A DNA stretch of 64,000 nucleotides from Streptomyces leeuwenhoekii (GCF_001013905.1 NZ_LN831790.1:2680001-2744000); one strand, 5' to 3'; counted from the stretch's first letter, positions 20,257-28,759 are shown. Numbers and translations are program-made. The notes: generated by a model not told the origin, from the sequence alone.

Positions 20257-21207
20257 TCAGGTGCGCGGGGCGGGCGCGCGGGCCCCGGCGCGGTCGCCGC
20301 CCGGCACGGCGGCCGGCGCCGCCTCCGGTTCGCCGCCGCCGACGCGGGCGTACCCCACCGCCACGGCGATCAGGGCGCAGATCAGGGCGAGCGCGCCGGG
20401 GTCGAAGGAGCCGTGGAACGCGGTCTCCGCGAGGTAGGTGGCGCCGGGCAGGGTGGTCAGGAGCACCATCGACACCATGGGGTCGGTGCGCTGGAGCCCG
20501 GCCTGGAGCAGGAACAGCGGGAGCGTGACGGCGAGCAGGCCGGTGACGAGCGTGCCCGTCGGGTCCGTCGTCCACGCCCCGTCGGTCCCCCCGGTGACGA
20601 CCAGCAGCCCCGCCCCGCACAGGTAGGTCAGATGGAAGCGGTGGGCGGTCACGTGCACCGGGTCGACCCCCCGCCGTCCCAGCTCGGCGGAGATCAGGGC
20701 GAGCACGGCCGCCCCCGCGCCCGCCACCAGCACCAGGGCGAGCCCCCGTACGGCGGCGTCGGCCGCGAGGCCGTGGGAGCCGGTGAACCGCACGCCGCAG
20801 CCGACCCCGAGCAGGACGAGGACGGCTGCCGCCGCCCAGCCCCGCCACGGGACGCGCCGCGCGAAGCGGGTCAGGCCGAGCAGCGCGAGCACGGCCGGCC
20901 CGATCGCGGTCTCCACGCCGGTCGCCAGGGCGGACGGGATCCAGGTCAGCGAGGCGTAGAAGCTGAGGAACGTCACGGCCGTGACCACGTTCATCAGCAC
21001 CAGCAGCCCCCGGGCGCGCGGCGCGGCGGGCGCACCCGGGCCCCGCCGGGCCCCGCGGACGAGGAGGACGGCGTTGAACACCAGGGCCGCGGCGCCGAAC
21101 CCGGCGCACGACAGGGCGAGGCTCCCGGCGGAGTCGAGGCGCCCGGAGACATGGCCGTAGACGGCCGCCTGGAGGACGACGGAGGCGACGATGCACAGGA
21201 CCGGCAT
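20257..21207 (-). CDS. EamA/DMT-family exporter
   Basis: 316-residue membrane protein with about ten hydrophobic helices in two repeats, matching the drug/metabolite transporter superfamily (RhaT/EamA type). Recognisable pieces are FYASLTWIPSALATGVE (end of the first repeat) and SMVLLTTLPGATYLAET (second repeat). The family exports amino acids and small metabolites. ATG at 21207 lies 2 bases after the ATP-grasp stop, so it is translationally coupled to the ligase. Pairing with an amino-acid-ligating enzyme suggests export of a peptide-like product. Confidence 0.85.
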   Translation of the reverse strand: MPVLCIVASVVLQAAVYGHVSGRLDSAGSLALSCAGFGAAALVFNAVLLVRGARRGPGAPAAPRARGLLVLMNVVTAVTFLSFYASLTWIPSALATGVETAIGPAVLALLGLTRFARRVPWRGWAAAAVLVLLGVGCGVRFTGSHGLAADAAVRGLALVLVAGAGAAVLALISAELGRRGVDPVHVTAHRFHLTYLCGAGLLVVTGGTDGAWTTDPTGTLVTGLLAVTLPLFLLQAGLQRTDPMVSMVLLTTLPGATYLAETAFHGSFDPGALALICALIAVAVGYARVGGGEPEAAPAAVPGGDRAGARAPAPRT

Positions 21208-21209
21208 GG

Positions 21210-22484
21210 TCAGTTCCCCGGCTCGGTGACGTGGAACAGCGCGCCCGCGTCCTCCATCTCGTGCAGCACCGCCAGGCTGTGCTCCAGCAGTTCCGCGTCC
21301 TCGTGGACGAAGAACGCGAGGCCGCACGCGCCGGTGGTCAGATGGGCGTCCTCGATCCGCTGCCCGGCCACGGGGAGCCGGACCGCGCTGTGGAAGCCGG
21401 GCAGACGGCGCATGTCGCGCAGTCCGTCGAGGGAGCGCACCACTCCGTCGCGGTGCGCGCGCAGGTACACCTTGGCCAGGGTGCGCGCCGATCCGTAGGG
21501 CAGGTCGAAGCGGTTGCGGAACTCCTCCGGGCGCAGGAACCGCTCGGCGACCAGATGGGCGCTGCTGTACCCGAAGGCGGCGTGGTAGGCGTCGGGCGAG
21601 AGGTAGGGGCCCATGAGCCGGCTGTTGACCTCGACCAGCCGCGGGCCCGCGGCGGTGAGCATCACCTCCGTGTGCGCGGCGCCGTCACGGATGCCGAGGG
21701 CGTCCAGGCAGCGCAGGACGTACGCCACGACCTCCTGCTCCCGCTCGTCCAGGACCTGCCGGGAGATGATGTGCCGCAGCACCGGGGCTCCGTCCACCCG
21801 GTCGATGCGCTCGGCGTAGACCTCGGCGGGCAGATGGGCGCCGTCCATGCTGACGGTGTTCACGATGTACTGCGAGCCGGCGAGGAACTCCTGGGCGAGG
21901 ACGGCCTCGTTGATCTCCCCCATGAGGTTGCGCTCCCCGGCGACCGCCCGGAAGGCCGCCAGGGCCTCGGCGGGGGTCGCGCAGATCCGGCAGCCGTCGC
22001 TGCCCGCGCTGTTGAACGGCTTGATCACCACGGGGAAGGGGTCCCAGTCGGCCAGCAGGGCGGCCAGTTCGTCCTCGGTGCGCACGACGGCGGTCCTGGC
22101 GTGCGCCAGCCCGGCCCCCTCCAGTGCCCGGGTCATCTCGTACTTGTCGCGGCGGGCGGTGCGCAGGCCGTGCGCGTGGTACGGCACGCCGAGCCGCTCG
22201 GCGAGCTCGTCGGCGAGGGTGACGCCGTACTCGCTGCCGGCGACGACGGTGTCCACCCCCGCGGCGCGCAGTTCCGCGGCGGTCTCGTCGAGGCCGGTGT
22301 GCAGCACGGTCTTGACCTGGTCGTGCCCCGTCCCGGCCAGCGGTGCCCGTGCCTGCGGCCAGACGATCAGGAAGTCCCCGCCTTCCTCCAGCAGGGCGTC
22401 GGCGAGCTGGGCTCCGCTGGACACGGGGTCGACGAGGGCGATCACGGGCTGTCCTGCCTTTCGGGAGTGCGTCCGGGGGGTCAT
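21210..22484 (-). CDS. ATP-grasp carboxylate-amine ligase (L-amino acid ligase type)
   Basis: 424 residues with the ATP-grasp fold: an N-terminal Rossmann-like part (ALVDPVSSGAQLADAL), the ATP-binding lid FPVVIKPFNSAGSDG, and the metal-binding strand LVEVNSRLMGPYLSP, whose E/N pair bind Mg2+. The overall pattern is closest to dipeptide-forming ligases such as BacD and related carboxylate-amine ligases. These activate a carboxylate as acyl-phosphate and join it to an amine. In this cluster it could add an amino acid to the NRPS-PKS product or make a dipeptide precursor (inference). The ATG overlaps the stop of the FAD gene (ATGA). Confidence 0.88.
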   Translation of the reverse strand: MTPRTHSRKAGQPVIALVDPVSSGAQLADALLEEGGDFLIVWPQARAPLAGTGHDQVKTVLHTGLDETAAELRAAGVDTVVAGSEYGVTLADELAERLGVPYHAHGLRTARRDKYEMTRALEGAGLAHARTAVVRTEDELAALLADWDPFPVVIKPFNSAGSDGCRICATPAEALAAFRAVAGERNLMGEINEAVLAQEFLAGSQYIVNTVSMDGAHLPAEVYAERIDRVDGAPVLRHIISRQVLDEREQEVVAYVLRCLDALGIRDGAAHTEVMLTAAGPRLVEVNSRLMGPYLSPDAYHAAFGYSSAHLVAERFLRPEEFRNRFDLPYGSARTLAKVYLRAHRDGVVRSLDGLRDMRRLPGFHSAVRLPVAGQRIEDAHLTTGACGLAFFVHEDAELLEHSLAVLHEMEDAGALFHVTEPGN

Positions 22485-23968
22485 GCGGCCGAGCGGTGGA
22501 TCGTGGGGCGGGGACCGGGCCGGGCGGCGGCCCGCTGCGGGGTGGCCGGAGTGCCGGAGGTGAGCTGGCCGGCGACGACGGCCGCGTGCTGGGCCGCGGC
22601 GCGCAGGTAGTTGACGATGGGGTAGCGGTCACCGGCGCTGGCGCCGACCGCCCAGATCCGCTCCGGCGACCGCCGGTGCGGCAGCCGCAGGCGCAGGTCC
22701 GCCAGGATCTCGGGCCCGGGGCCCGCGTCCGGGCCGCCGATGCGCAGGCCGGTGCCGGTGCAGCTCACCGGCGCCACCCGGTAGCCGGCGGCGTTCACCA
22801 CGTAGTCGAAGGTCTCGGTGGCGCCCCCGGGCCAGTGCACGGTCCACCCGTCGGCGGCGCGTTCGATGCGCTCGGGGTAGGCGTCCGCCACCCGCAGGCG
22901 GCCCTGGGCCAGGTGCCGGGCGAGCAGCCGCGCGTTGCGCAGCGGTATCGCGGAGATGTACCGGGACATCAGGCCCCGGTAGCGGGCCAGGACGCGGGCG
23001 CGCGCGGCGGGGCTCCAGCGGGGGACATGGGTGTTGAGGGTGTCGATGAGCTCGGCGACGATCTCCTGCCAGGCCGTGCGGTCCTCGGCGGCCAGGCGCC
23101 GCTCGTGGTCCAGGAGCCGCGCCGCGTCCCCGCCCAGCCGGGGGCGCTCGGTGCCGGCGGACCGGCGGCGGGTGCGGACGGCGCGCACCAGCATGCGGGC
23201 GAGCCGCTGGTCGAAGGAGGCGTCGTCGGGGTCGAGCGCGCTCCAGGCGGCCCGGTCGAAGGCGGCGCGGTCGTCGCGGCACAGCGCGGTCCGCACGGCG
23301 GGCAGGGTCCCCGACGGGGAGGCCAGGACGGTGGTGCGCCGCCCGGTGGAGCACAGCACCAGCGCGCTGTCGATCGCGGAGAGCTTGGTGCCCAGCGTCA
23401 GCACCCGGGCGTCCGCCGGCAGCCGGCGCAATCGGCCGGCCGGGTAGGGGGATTCGATGAGCCGGGGATCGCCGCGGTGGGCCCGGACCTCGTCGGGCAG
23501 CTTCGGCACGTCGGCGCCCACGCACAGCAGGATGTCGGTCCCGGTGACCACGGCGCCGCCGGCCAGGAGCACCCGGTATCCGCCGCGGGAGCGTTCGACG
23601 CCGACGGACCGTTCGCGGATGTGGGTGACCTTGGTGCCGGCCGCGCGGGCCCGGGCGCACAGTTCGGTGTAGCGCTCCCGGCAGTACTGGCCCACCAGGT
23701 AGCGGGGGGCGAAGTCGGCGCGGTGGACCGGGTGGCCCCGGGCGGCCAGGTAGTCGAGGAAGTCGGAGCGGCCGTCCGCGACCAGGGAGGTCACGTCGAC
23801 GGAGGTGTTGCACAGCAGCAGGGGGTCGGTGGTGCCGAACGCGGTGCCGAGGCCGATGGGGGTGGGTGCCACGAAGGTGATGCGCTCCACGCCGGGCTCA
23901 CCCGCCAGGTGCGCCAGGGCGCTCACCGCGCTGGCGCCGCCGCCGATGATCACTATTCGTTTGGTCAC
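22481..23968 (-). CDS. FAD/NAD(P)-binding oxidoreductase (PF13454-like)
   Basis: About 495 residues. The N-terminus is a textbook dinucleotide-binding strand (RIVIIGGGASAVSALAHL), followed by TPIGLGTAFGTTDP and CNTSVDVTSL, typical of the FAD-NAD(P)-binding family that includes HpnW-like and N-hydroxylase-like proteins. A second nucleotide region (LTLGTKLSAIDSALVL) and the C-terminal VNAAGYR and AVGASAGDRYPIVNYLRAAAQ complete the fold. The reaction is unknown; N- or C-hydroxylation of an amino acid precursor is plausible. A GTG at 23968 was taken because the glycine-rich loop must lie close to the N-terminus. The ribosome site is weak, so a start further upstream cannot be excluded. First gene of a three-gene operon with the ligase and exporter. 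Confidence 0.82.
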   Translation of the reverse strand: MTKRIVIIGGGASAVSALAHLAGEPGVERITFVAPTPIGLGTAFGTTDPLLLCNTSVDVTSLVADGRSDFLDYLAARGHPVHRADFAPRYLVGQYCRERYTELCARARAAGTKVTHIRERSVGVERSRGGYRVLLAGGAVVTGTDILLCVGADVPKLPDEVRAHRGDPRLIESPYPAGRLRRLPADARVLTLGTKLSAIDSALVLCSTGRRTTVLASPSGTLPAVRTALCRDDRAAFDRAAWSALDPDDASFDQRLARMLVRAVRTRRRSAGTERPRLGGDAARLLDHERRLAAEDRTAWQEIVAELIDTLNTHVPRWSPAARARVLARYRGLMSRYISAIPLRNARLLARHLAQGRLRVADAYPERIERAADGWTVHWPGGATETFDYVVNAAGYRVAPVSCTGTGLRIGGPDAGPGPEILADLRLRLPHRRSPERIWAVGASAGDRYPIVNYLRAAAQHAAVVAGQLTSGTPATPQRAAARPGPRPTIHRSAA

Positions 23969-25041
23969 AGTGGTGTCCGTCGTCGATGGGCTGGAGGGTC
24001 GCTGGAAGGGTCGCCGGGAGACGCGAGCGGTCGCGGGCGGTGGCGGATGGTGGCCGGGCCGGTGCGCGGGCACCGCCCCGTGCGTCCGCGGGTGCGCGGG
24101 ACCGGCCGGATACCGGCCGTGTCCGGCGCGGATGCGAGGAAATACCGAAAGACTCACTGCGGACAACGAAAGTTCACGAGAAACTCCCCCGTACCGGCCG
24201 ATAGACCAGATGAAACACACACGCTTCGCCGTGACGGATGATGACGTTAGACGCCGTTCAGGCGGCGGATCAAGCAGTGGTTCATTCTTCGAGACGGCGA
24301 CTCGGGGACCTGACAAAAACGCCGGAATATCCTTGCCCGGGTTCAACGGAATGGGATAAGAAGCGGTTCCGGCAGGTGACGGAATGGAATTCACGCCGGG
24401 TGGTACGGCCGGGCGGTATATACGCGTCGGCGGTGCGTATACGCACCCCGTTCATCCCCGCGCCGTCCGGTGCTCGGACCGGGGAAACACTCACGTGTTC
24501 AGGGGCTGCTCGCCCTCTCCTCCCGTTTCCGTCCTTTCCGGGATTCCGGCGGCCGTTCGCCGGTTTTCCGAGGCGAGGAGTTCTCGGAGCGCATCCCCGG
24601 CTTCTCCCGCCGGCACGGACCGGCCGGCGAGCCGCGGCGGGCGCCGGGAAGAGAGCCGCGCGGGGCGGAGGCCGCGGCGCGGGGCGCCATGGCGATCAGT
24701 GCCGCGGCACCGGGCGAACGGCCCGCGCACGGGGCGGCCGACAGCCGGTGAGGAGCACGGAGGTCGTCCGGCTCCCGCCCGGTGTGTCCGCCGGTCACTG
24801 GTCGAGAGCCCGGCTGTCGCATGTACATGATCATATTCAGGGTTCGGCGGACAACCCCCCTCCGTCCGGCGGGCGGCGCCCGGCCACCGCTCGCCGGTGG
24901 CTCGATCGTTTCCCTGGCCGCCGGCCGGTCCGGCGGGAACTGCGGGGAATCGCACCCGCGCGCGGTGGCGCGATGCTTTCGGACGGACCACTCCGCACCG
25001 CCGCCCGGGTGACCCGCCTCACACCCCACGGGCCGCGGGGC
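23969..25041. other. Gene-free stretch of about 1.07 kb
   Basis: I see no credible gene here; open frames on both strands lack protein-like composition and ribosome sites. The first 250 bases must hold the promoter of the minus-strand FAD-ligase-exporter operon. The part at 24120-24460 is A/T-richer than anything near it and contains GTATATAC-type steps and a perfect 16-base palindrome. At 24820-24829 there is another palindrome, CATGTACATG, beside TGATCATATTC. The segment separates the biosynthetic cluster from the GntR-leuA block and may be a scar of the insertion or a large control region. Confidence 0.55.
24432..24447. promoter_or_regulatory. Perfect 16-base palindrome GGTGCGTATACGCACC
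   Basis: The sequence is self-complementary over all 16 bases and lies in the A/T-richer part of the gap. The central GTATAC resembles GntR-superfamily operators, and a GntR gene lies about 600 bases away. The link is an inference. Confidence 0.45.
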
Positions 25042-25755
25042 TCACTCCCGCCGGGCGGCTCCCGCCTCCCCGCGCGGCACCGGCCCGAACGGGTCCTCCA
25101 GTTCCCTGGTCACCACCGCCACCGCGGCCTCCTCGTCCCCCTCCGCCACGGCCCGCCAGATCGCCTCGTGCGCGTCGTCGGCGGTGTTCGGGTCCTTTCG
25201 GCGCAGGCCGGTCAGGCGCAGCAGCTCGACCAGGCCCGTGCGCAGCACGGGGGTGAACTCCGCGAACAGGTCCGCGAGCACGGGATTGTGGGCGGCGGCG
25301 ACCACGGCCGCGTGGAAGGCGATGTCGGCGTCGACGAACGCGGTGTCGCCGGCGGCGGAGGCGGCTCGCCGGCCGGCGAGCGCGGCGCGCAGGGCGGCGA
25401 TGTCCTCGTCGGTGCGGCGCCGGGCGGCCAGCCGCGCCGCGTGGACCTCGATCGCCATGCGCACCTCGTAGACGTCACTCACCGCCGCCCGGCGCAGCCG
25501 GGCCGGCCAGTCCTCGGCGGGCTCGGTGGCGATGACGAAGACACCGGCGCCCTGCCGGGGCCGCACCAGGCCCGCACCGGCCAGGGCGCGCAGCGCCTCG
25601 CGGACGGTGGAGCGGCCCACGCCCAGCTCCTTGGCCAGGGTGGTCTCACCGGGGAGCCGGGTGCCGACGGGCCAGTGGCCGCCGGTGATCTGCTCGCGCA
25701 GGCGGGCGGCGGCCTGCTCGACCAGGGGACTGGGGCGGAGCTCACCGAGCGGCAT
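25042..25755 (-). CDS. GntR-family transcriptional regulator, FadR/FCD subgroup
   Basis: 237 residues. N-terminal winged helix (about 8-75) with the GntR core LPGETTLAKELGVGRSTVREAL and the wing GLVRPRQGAGVFV. All-helical FCD effector domain (about 90-225) with DADIAFHAAVVAAAHNPVL and DAHEAI, which supply the Asp/His metal-site residues of this subgroup. FCD domains usually sense small carboxylates. It is divergent from leuA with 213 bases between start codons, so it may repress leuA and itself. TTGTCTGA at 25809-25816 and CTGTCTGG near 25770 look like half-sites of the kind bound by FadR-type proteins. Its ribosome site is weak. Confidence 0.9.
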   Translation of the reverse strand: MPLGELRPSPLVEQAAARLREQITGGHWPVGTRLPGETTLAKELGVGRSTVREALRALAGAGLVRPRQGAGVFVIATEPAEDWPARLRRAAVSDVYEVRMAIEVHAARLAARRRTDEDIAALRAALAGRRAASAAGDTAFVDADIAFHAAVVAAAHNPVLADLFAEFTPVLRTGLVELLRLTGLRRKDPNTADDAHEAIWRAVAEGDEEAAVAVVTRELEDPFGPVPRGEAGAARRE

Positions 25756-25808
25756 CGGGTGTCACCAACCTGTCTGGGCGGACGGGGAGTTCTTACGCGC
25801 ATTCTCAC

Positions 25809-25838
25809 TTGTCTGAGGAGCTGAGGTGTCGCTAGCGT
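25809..25838 (+). promoter_or_regulatory. Likely leuA promoter
   Basis: TTGTCT (25809-25814) and TAGCGT (25833-25838) are 18 bases apart. They lie so close to the leader ATG at 25846 that the leader transcript would begin at or next to the start codon. The -35 box overlaps a TTGTCTGA half-site that the divergent GntR protein could cover. Confidence 0.5.
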
Positions 25839-25845
25839 ACCGGGC

Positions 25846-25893
25846 ATGACGCTGTGCGGGCTGCTTCTCCTCGGCTGCCGCGGCGGGGCCTGA
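25846..25893 (+). CDS. Leucine-rich leader peptide of leuA, probably leaderless
   Basis: A 15-residue open frame reads MTLCGLLLLGCRGGA and then TGA. Five of its 15 residues are leucine, four in a row, the classical layout for leucine-sensed attenuation. No ribosome site precedes it, and the predicted promoter places the transcript start at the ATG. The 75 bases between it and leuA contain inverted G/C-rich segments (CACCCCGCCGCGGG and others) that could form alternative hairpins. Leader peptides ahead of branched-chain amino acid genes are established in Streptomyces and other actinobacteria. Confidence 0.75.
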   Translation: MTLCGLLLLGCRGGA

Positions 25894-25968
25894 CGCGACC
25901 GGCACCCCGCCGCGGGACGCCGTGCTGCCGGTCACCGTCCGACCGAGCCGAAGGCCGTACCGCAGACG

Positions 25969-27693
25969 ATGAGCACGATCCCGACCACCGATCCCGCCCC
26001 GGTCTGGAATCCCCAGCGCCCGGGCCCGATGCCCCACCACCGCTACCGTCCCTTCCAGGAGCGGGTCTCCGTGCCCGCGTCCGGGCGGAGCTGGCCCTGC
26101 GCCCGTATCGAGCGCGCTCCCCTGTGGGTGCCCGTCGATCTGCGCGACGGCAACCAGGCGCTCGCCGAGCCGATGGACACCCCCCGCAAGCGCCGCTTCT
26201 TCGACCTGCTGGTCGCCCTGGGCTTCAAGGAGATCGAGGTCGGCTATCCCTCCGCGAGCCGCACCGACTTCGACTTCGTACGGCATCTGGCCGCCGGCGG
26301 CGGCGTGCCGGACGACGTCACCCCGGTCGTCTTCACCCCGGCCCGGCGCGACCTGCTCGACCGCACCTTCGACGCGATCGAGGGGCTGCCCAGGGCGGTC
26401 GTGCACCTGTACATCGCGACCTCGCCCGTGTGGCGGGAGGTCGTCCTCGGCAAGGACCGCGGCGAGCTGCGGCGCCTGGTGCGGGAGGCCGCCGTCCACA
26501 TGGCCCGCCGCGCCGATCCCGCCTCGTACATCCGTTTCCAGTTCTCCCCGGAGACGTTCAACCTCACCGAACCCGACTTCGTCCTGGAACTGTGCGACGA
26601 GCTGACCGAGCTGTGGGACGCCGACCCCGGGCGCCCGGTCACCCACAACTTCCCCGCCACGGTCGAGATCGCCACCCCGAACGTCTACGCCGACCAGATC
26701 GAGTACGTCCACCGCAACCTCTCCCGCCGCGACGCGGTCGTCCTCTCCGTCCACCCGCACAACGACCGCGGTACGGGCGTCGCCTGCGCCGAGCTCGCCG
26801 TCCTGGCCGGCGCCCAGCGCGTGGAGGGCTGCCTGTTCGGCAACGGCGAGCGCACCGGCAACGTCGACCTGGTGACCCTCGCGCTCAACCTGTACGCCCA
26901 GGGCGTCGACCCGATGATCGACTTCCGGGACCTCGACGCCGTCCGGGAGACCGTCGAGCACTGCAACCGGCTGCCGGTGCACCCGCGCCACCCGTACGCG
27001 GGCGAGCTGGTCCACACCGCGTTCTCCGGCACCCACCAGGACGCGATCGGCAAGGGGCTGGCCGAGCACGCCCGCCGGGCCCGGGAGGCGGGGATCCCGG
27101 CGGAGCGGGCACCGTGGGAGGTGCCGTACCTGCCGATCGACCCGGCCGACGTGGGGCGTTCCTACGAGGCGGTGATCCGCGTCAACTCCCAGTCCGGCAA
27201 GGGCGGTGTGGCGTACCTGCTGCGCGAGCGCCACGGCATCGACCTGCCGGGACGGATGCGGCCCGGTTTCTCCCGCCTCGTGCAGGAGGCCACGGACGCC
27301 GGCGGGCGGGAGATGACGGCCGGGGAGCTGTACGAGCTCTTCCGACAAACGTATCTGGGCGACGACGGCGAGGTGGGCCTGGAGACCTGGTCCGTCCACC
27401 TCGACGGCGCCGGCGCCCACCGCTTCGTGTGCACCCTGCGCACCGGCGACCGCACCGGTGACTACGAGGGCAGCGGCGGCGGCCCGCTCTCCGCCTTCGC
27501 CGACGCGCTGGCCGCCGCCGGGCACCCGGTGGAGATCCTGGACCTCACCGAACACCCGGTGGACGGCGAGACCGTCGCGTACGCCGAGTGCCGCGTCGGC
27601 GGCGCGGTCCGCTGGGGCGCCGGCCGGGACGCCTCCGCCCTGGCGGCGTCGGTGCGGGCGGTGCTGTCCGCGGTGAACGGGGTGCCCCGGTGA
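25969..27693 (+). CDS. leuA: 2-isopropylmalate synthase (divergent LeuA paralogue)
   Basis: 574 residues, long-form LeuA. It condenses acetyl-CoA with 2-ketoisovalerate in the first step of leucine synthesis. Seen: [11 protein letters not shown] (metal and acid residues), [36 protein letters not shown] (metal histidines), [12 protein letters not shown], and a C-terminal regulatory domain (about 430-565). Compared with the housekeeping Streptomyces LeuA as I remember it, many positions differ (for example [18 protein letters not shown]), so this may be a second copy. It sits between a divergent GntR gene and an overlapping ABC ATPase, beside a biosynthetic cluster, so a role in supplying a precursor is possible. 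The leucine-rich leader argues for ordinary leucine control. Confidence 0.93.
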   Translation: MSTIPTTDPAPVWNPQRPGPMPHHRYRPFQERVSVPASGRSWPCARIERAPLWVPVDLRDGNQALAEPMDTPRKRRFFDLLVALGFKEIEVGYPSASRTDFDFVRHLAAGGGVPDDVTPVVFTPARRDLLDRTFDAIEGLPRAVVHLYIATSPVWREVVLGKDRGELRRLVREAAVHMARRADPASYIRFQFSPETFNLTEPDFVLELCDELTELWDADPGRPVTHNFPATVEIATPNVYADQIEYVHRNLSRRDAVVLSVHPHNDRGTGVACAELAVLAGAQRVEGCLFGNGERTGNVDLVTLALNLYAQGVDPMIDFRDLDAVRETVEHCNRLPVHPRHPYAGELVHTAFSGTHQDAIGKGLAEHARRAREAGIPAERAPWEVPYLPIDPADVGRSYEAVIRVNSQSGKGGVAYLLRERHGIDLPGRMRPGFSRLVQEATDAGGREMTAGELYELFRQTYLGDDGEVGLETWSVHLDGAGAHRFVCTLRTGDRTGDYEGSGGGPLSAFADALAAAGHPVEILDLTEHPVDGETVAYAECRVGGAVRWGAGRDASALAASVRAVLSAVNGVPR

Positions 27694-28487
27694 CGGAGGT
27701 GCTGCGCGCCGAGGACGTCCACGTCGTGCGGGACGGCAGGGCGATCCTGCGGGGGGTTTCCCTCACCGTCCGGGCCGGTGAGCACTGGGCGCTGCTCGGC
27801 GCCAACGGCGCGGGCAAGTCGACGCTGCTCAGTCTGCTCGGCGCCCTGGTCCACCCCACCCGGGGCACGGTGGAGGTGCTCGGCCACCGTCTGGGCCGGG
27901 TGGACCTGCGCGAGCTGCGCGCCCTGGTCGGCCATGTCGATCCCCGCCACCGGCCCGCCTCGCCGCTCAGGGTCCGCGACGTCGTCCTGACCGGGCTGAC
28001 CAACTCGGTGGAGCCGCTGCCCCGCTGGCGGCCCGGCCCGGAGCAGGTGGAGCGCGCCGAGCGGCTGATGCGGACCCTGGGGCTGGAGGAGCTGCGCGAG
28101 GCGCGCTGGCCCACCCTCTCCCAGGGGCAGCGCGGCCGGACCCTGATCGCCCGCGCGCTGATGCCGCGGCCCCGGCTGCTGCTCCTGGACGAGCCGGCCA
28201 CCGGGCTGGACCTGCCGGGCCGCGAACAGTTGATCGGCGCGCTGGACGGGCTGCGCCGGGACCATCCGCACCTGGCGACGGTCCTGGTCACCCACCATCT
28301 GGAGGAGCTGCCCCCGGGCACCACGCACGCCCTGCTGCTGCGCGACGGCCGCCCGCTCGCGCGGGGCCCGGTGGCGGAGGTCCTGACCGGCGAACGGGTC
28401 GGCCGGTGCTTCGGCCTGCCGCTGGTCCTGGAGCGCCGCGAGGGGCGCTGGACGGTGCGCGTGCGGCGCCCGGCGGCGGGCGCATGA
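27690..28487 (+). CDS. Orphan ABC transporter ATP-binding protein
   Basis: 265 residues. Walker [11 protein letters not shown]-loop region, signature LSQGQRGR (a variant of LSGGQ), Walker [13 protein letters not shown] and switch histidine [10 protein letters not shown]. Overall it resembles the ModF/YlmA-like single-domain ATPases. No permease gene is adjacent, so its membrane partner is elsewhere or absent. The GTG overlaps the leuA stop (GTGA), so it is translated with leuA. Confidence 0.9.
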   Translation: MTEVLRAEDVHVVRDGRAILRGVSLTVRAGEHWALLGANGAGKSTLLSLLGALVHPTRGTVEVLGHRLGRVDLRELRALVGHVDPRHRPASPLRVRDVVLTGLTNSVEPLPRWRPGPEQVERAERLMRTLGLEELREARWPTLSQGQRGRTLIARALMPRPRLLLLDEPATGLDLPGREQLIGALDGLRRDHPHLATVLVTHHLEELPPGTTHALLLRDGRPLARGPVAEVLTGERVGRCFGLPLVLERREGRWTVRVRRPAAGA

Positions 28488-28488
28488 C

Positions 28489-28527
28489 GAGGGGGCGCCC
28501 TGCCGGTCTCCCGGCGGGCGCCCCCTC
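28489..28527. terminator. Strong bidirectional terminator hairpin
   Basis: GAGGGGGCGCCC (28489-28500) pairs perfectly with GGGCGCCCCCTC (28516-28527), and the loop contains a second small stem (GCCGG/CCGGC). It lies 2 bases after the ABC gene and 20 bases after the end of the convergent EF-hand gene. Confidence 0.8.
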
Positions 28528-28546
28528 GGGCACGCTCACCCGATGG

Positions 28547-28759
28547 TCACTTGTTCAGGTGGGTCCAGAACTCGTCGAACGACAGCAGCTTGTCGCCGTC
28601 GAGGTCACGGCTGGCGATGACCGCCTCGGCGACGGCCTCGGTGACGTTCCAGTCGCCGCCCTGGGCGAGGGCGGACCTGAACTCGGCAGCGGTGACGAAT
28701 CCGTCTCCGTCCGTATCGATCCGCTCGAACTGCTTGCGTGCTTCCTCGATGTCCGCCAC
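28547..28759 (-). CDS. Small EF-hand calcium-binding protein
   Basis: 70-residue protein with two EF-hand loops, DTDGDGFVTAAE and DLDGDKLLSFDE, each with the D-x-D-G-D pattern and a terminal Glu for calcium. Streptomyces make several such calmodulin-like proteins; by position this matches the one I remember as CabB in S. coelicolor. Start taken at the GTG 28759 with AGGGGCGG upstream; an ATG at 28774 would add five residues. A 13-base palindrome CTGACCAGGTCAG (28795-28807) lies upstream and may be an operator. The role is probably calcium buffering or signalling in development (family knowledge). Confidence 0.9.
   Translation of the reverse strand: MADIEEARKQFERIDTDGDGFVTAAEFRSALAQGGDWNVTEAVAEAVIASRDLDGDKLLSFDEFWTHLNK

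Larger units (their letters stand above)
6178..23968. other. Hybrid NRPS-PKS biosynthetic gene cluster of unassigned product
   Basis: Ten contiguous genes: MFS exporter, type II thioesterase and A-PCP (minus); TylF-type methyltransferase, PCP-LLM-C-A-PCP, ACP-KS-AT and thioesterase-like protein (plus); DMT exporter, ATP-grasp ligase and FAD-dependent enzyme (minus). Neighbours within each block overlap or lie 2-14 bases apart, implying three operons. Two adenylation domains and one malonyl-type AT suggest a small peptide-polyketide core of two amino acids and one C2 unit. That core would be oxidised by the LLM domain and FAD enzyme, methylated, and possibly joined to another amino acid by the ATP-grasp enzyme. 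Two efflux proteins imply export or self-protection. No dedicated pathway regulator is present. Edges are inferred from gene content and could include the GntR-leuA-ABC block to the right. Confidence 0.85.

Noticed and set aside
6178..23968. Assignment of the cluster to detoxin/rimosamide-like or beta-lactone (belactosin/cystargolide-like) pathways
   Set aside because: Some parts fit (proline-like A domain and malonyl extension; ATP-grasp with a nearby leuA), but the LLM-containing NRPS and TylF-type methyltransferase do not match those gene sets as I remember them.
24238..25824. A 528-residue plus-strand frame across the gene-free region and the GntR gene
   Set aside because: Its composition is that of a frame artefact and its second half is the antisense of GntR.
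6096..28546. Prophage or integrative element as carrier of the island
   Set aside because: No integrase, excisionase, tRNA gene, transposase or flanking direct repeat was seen.
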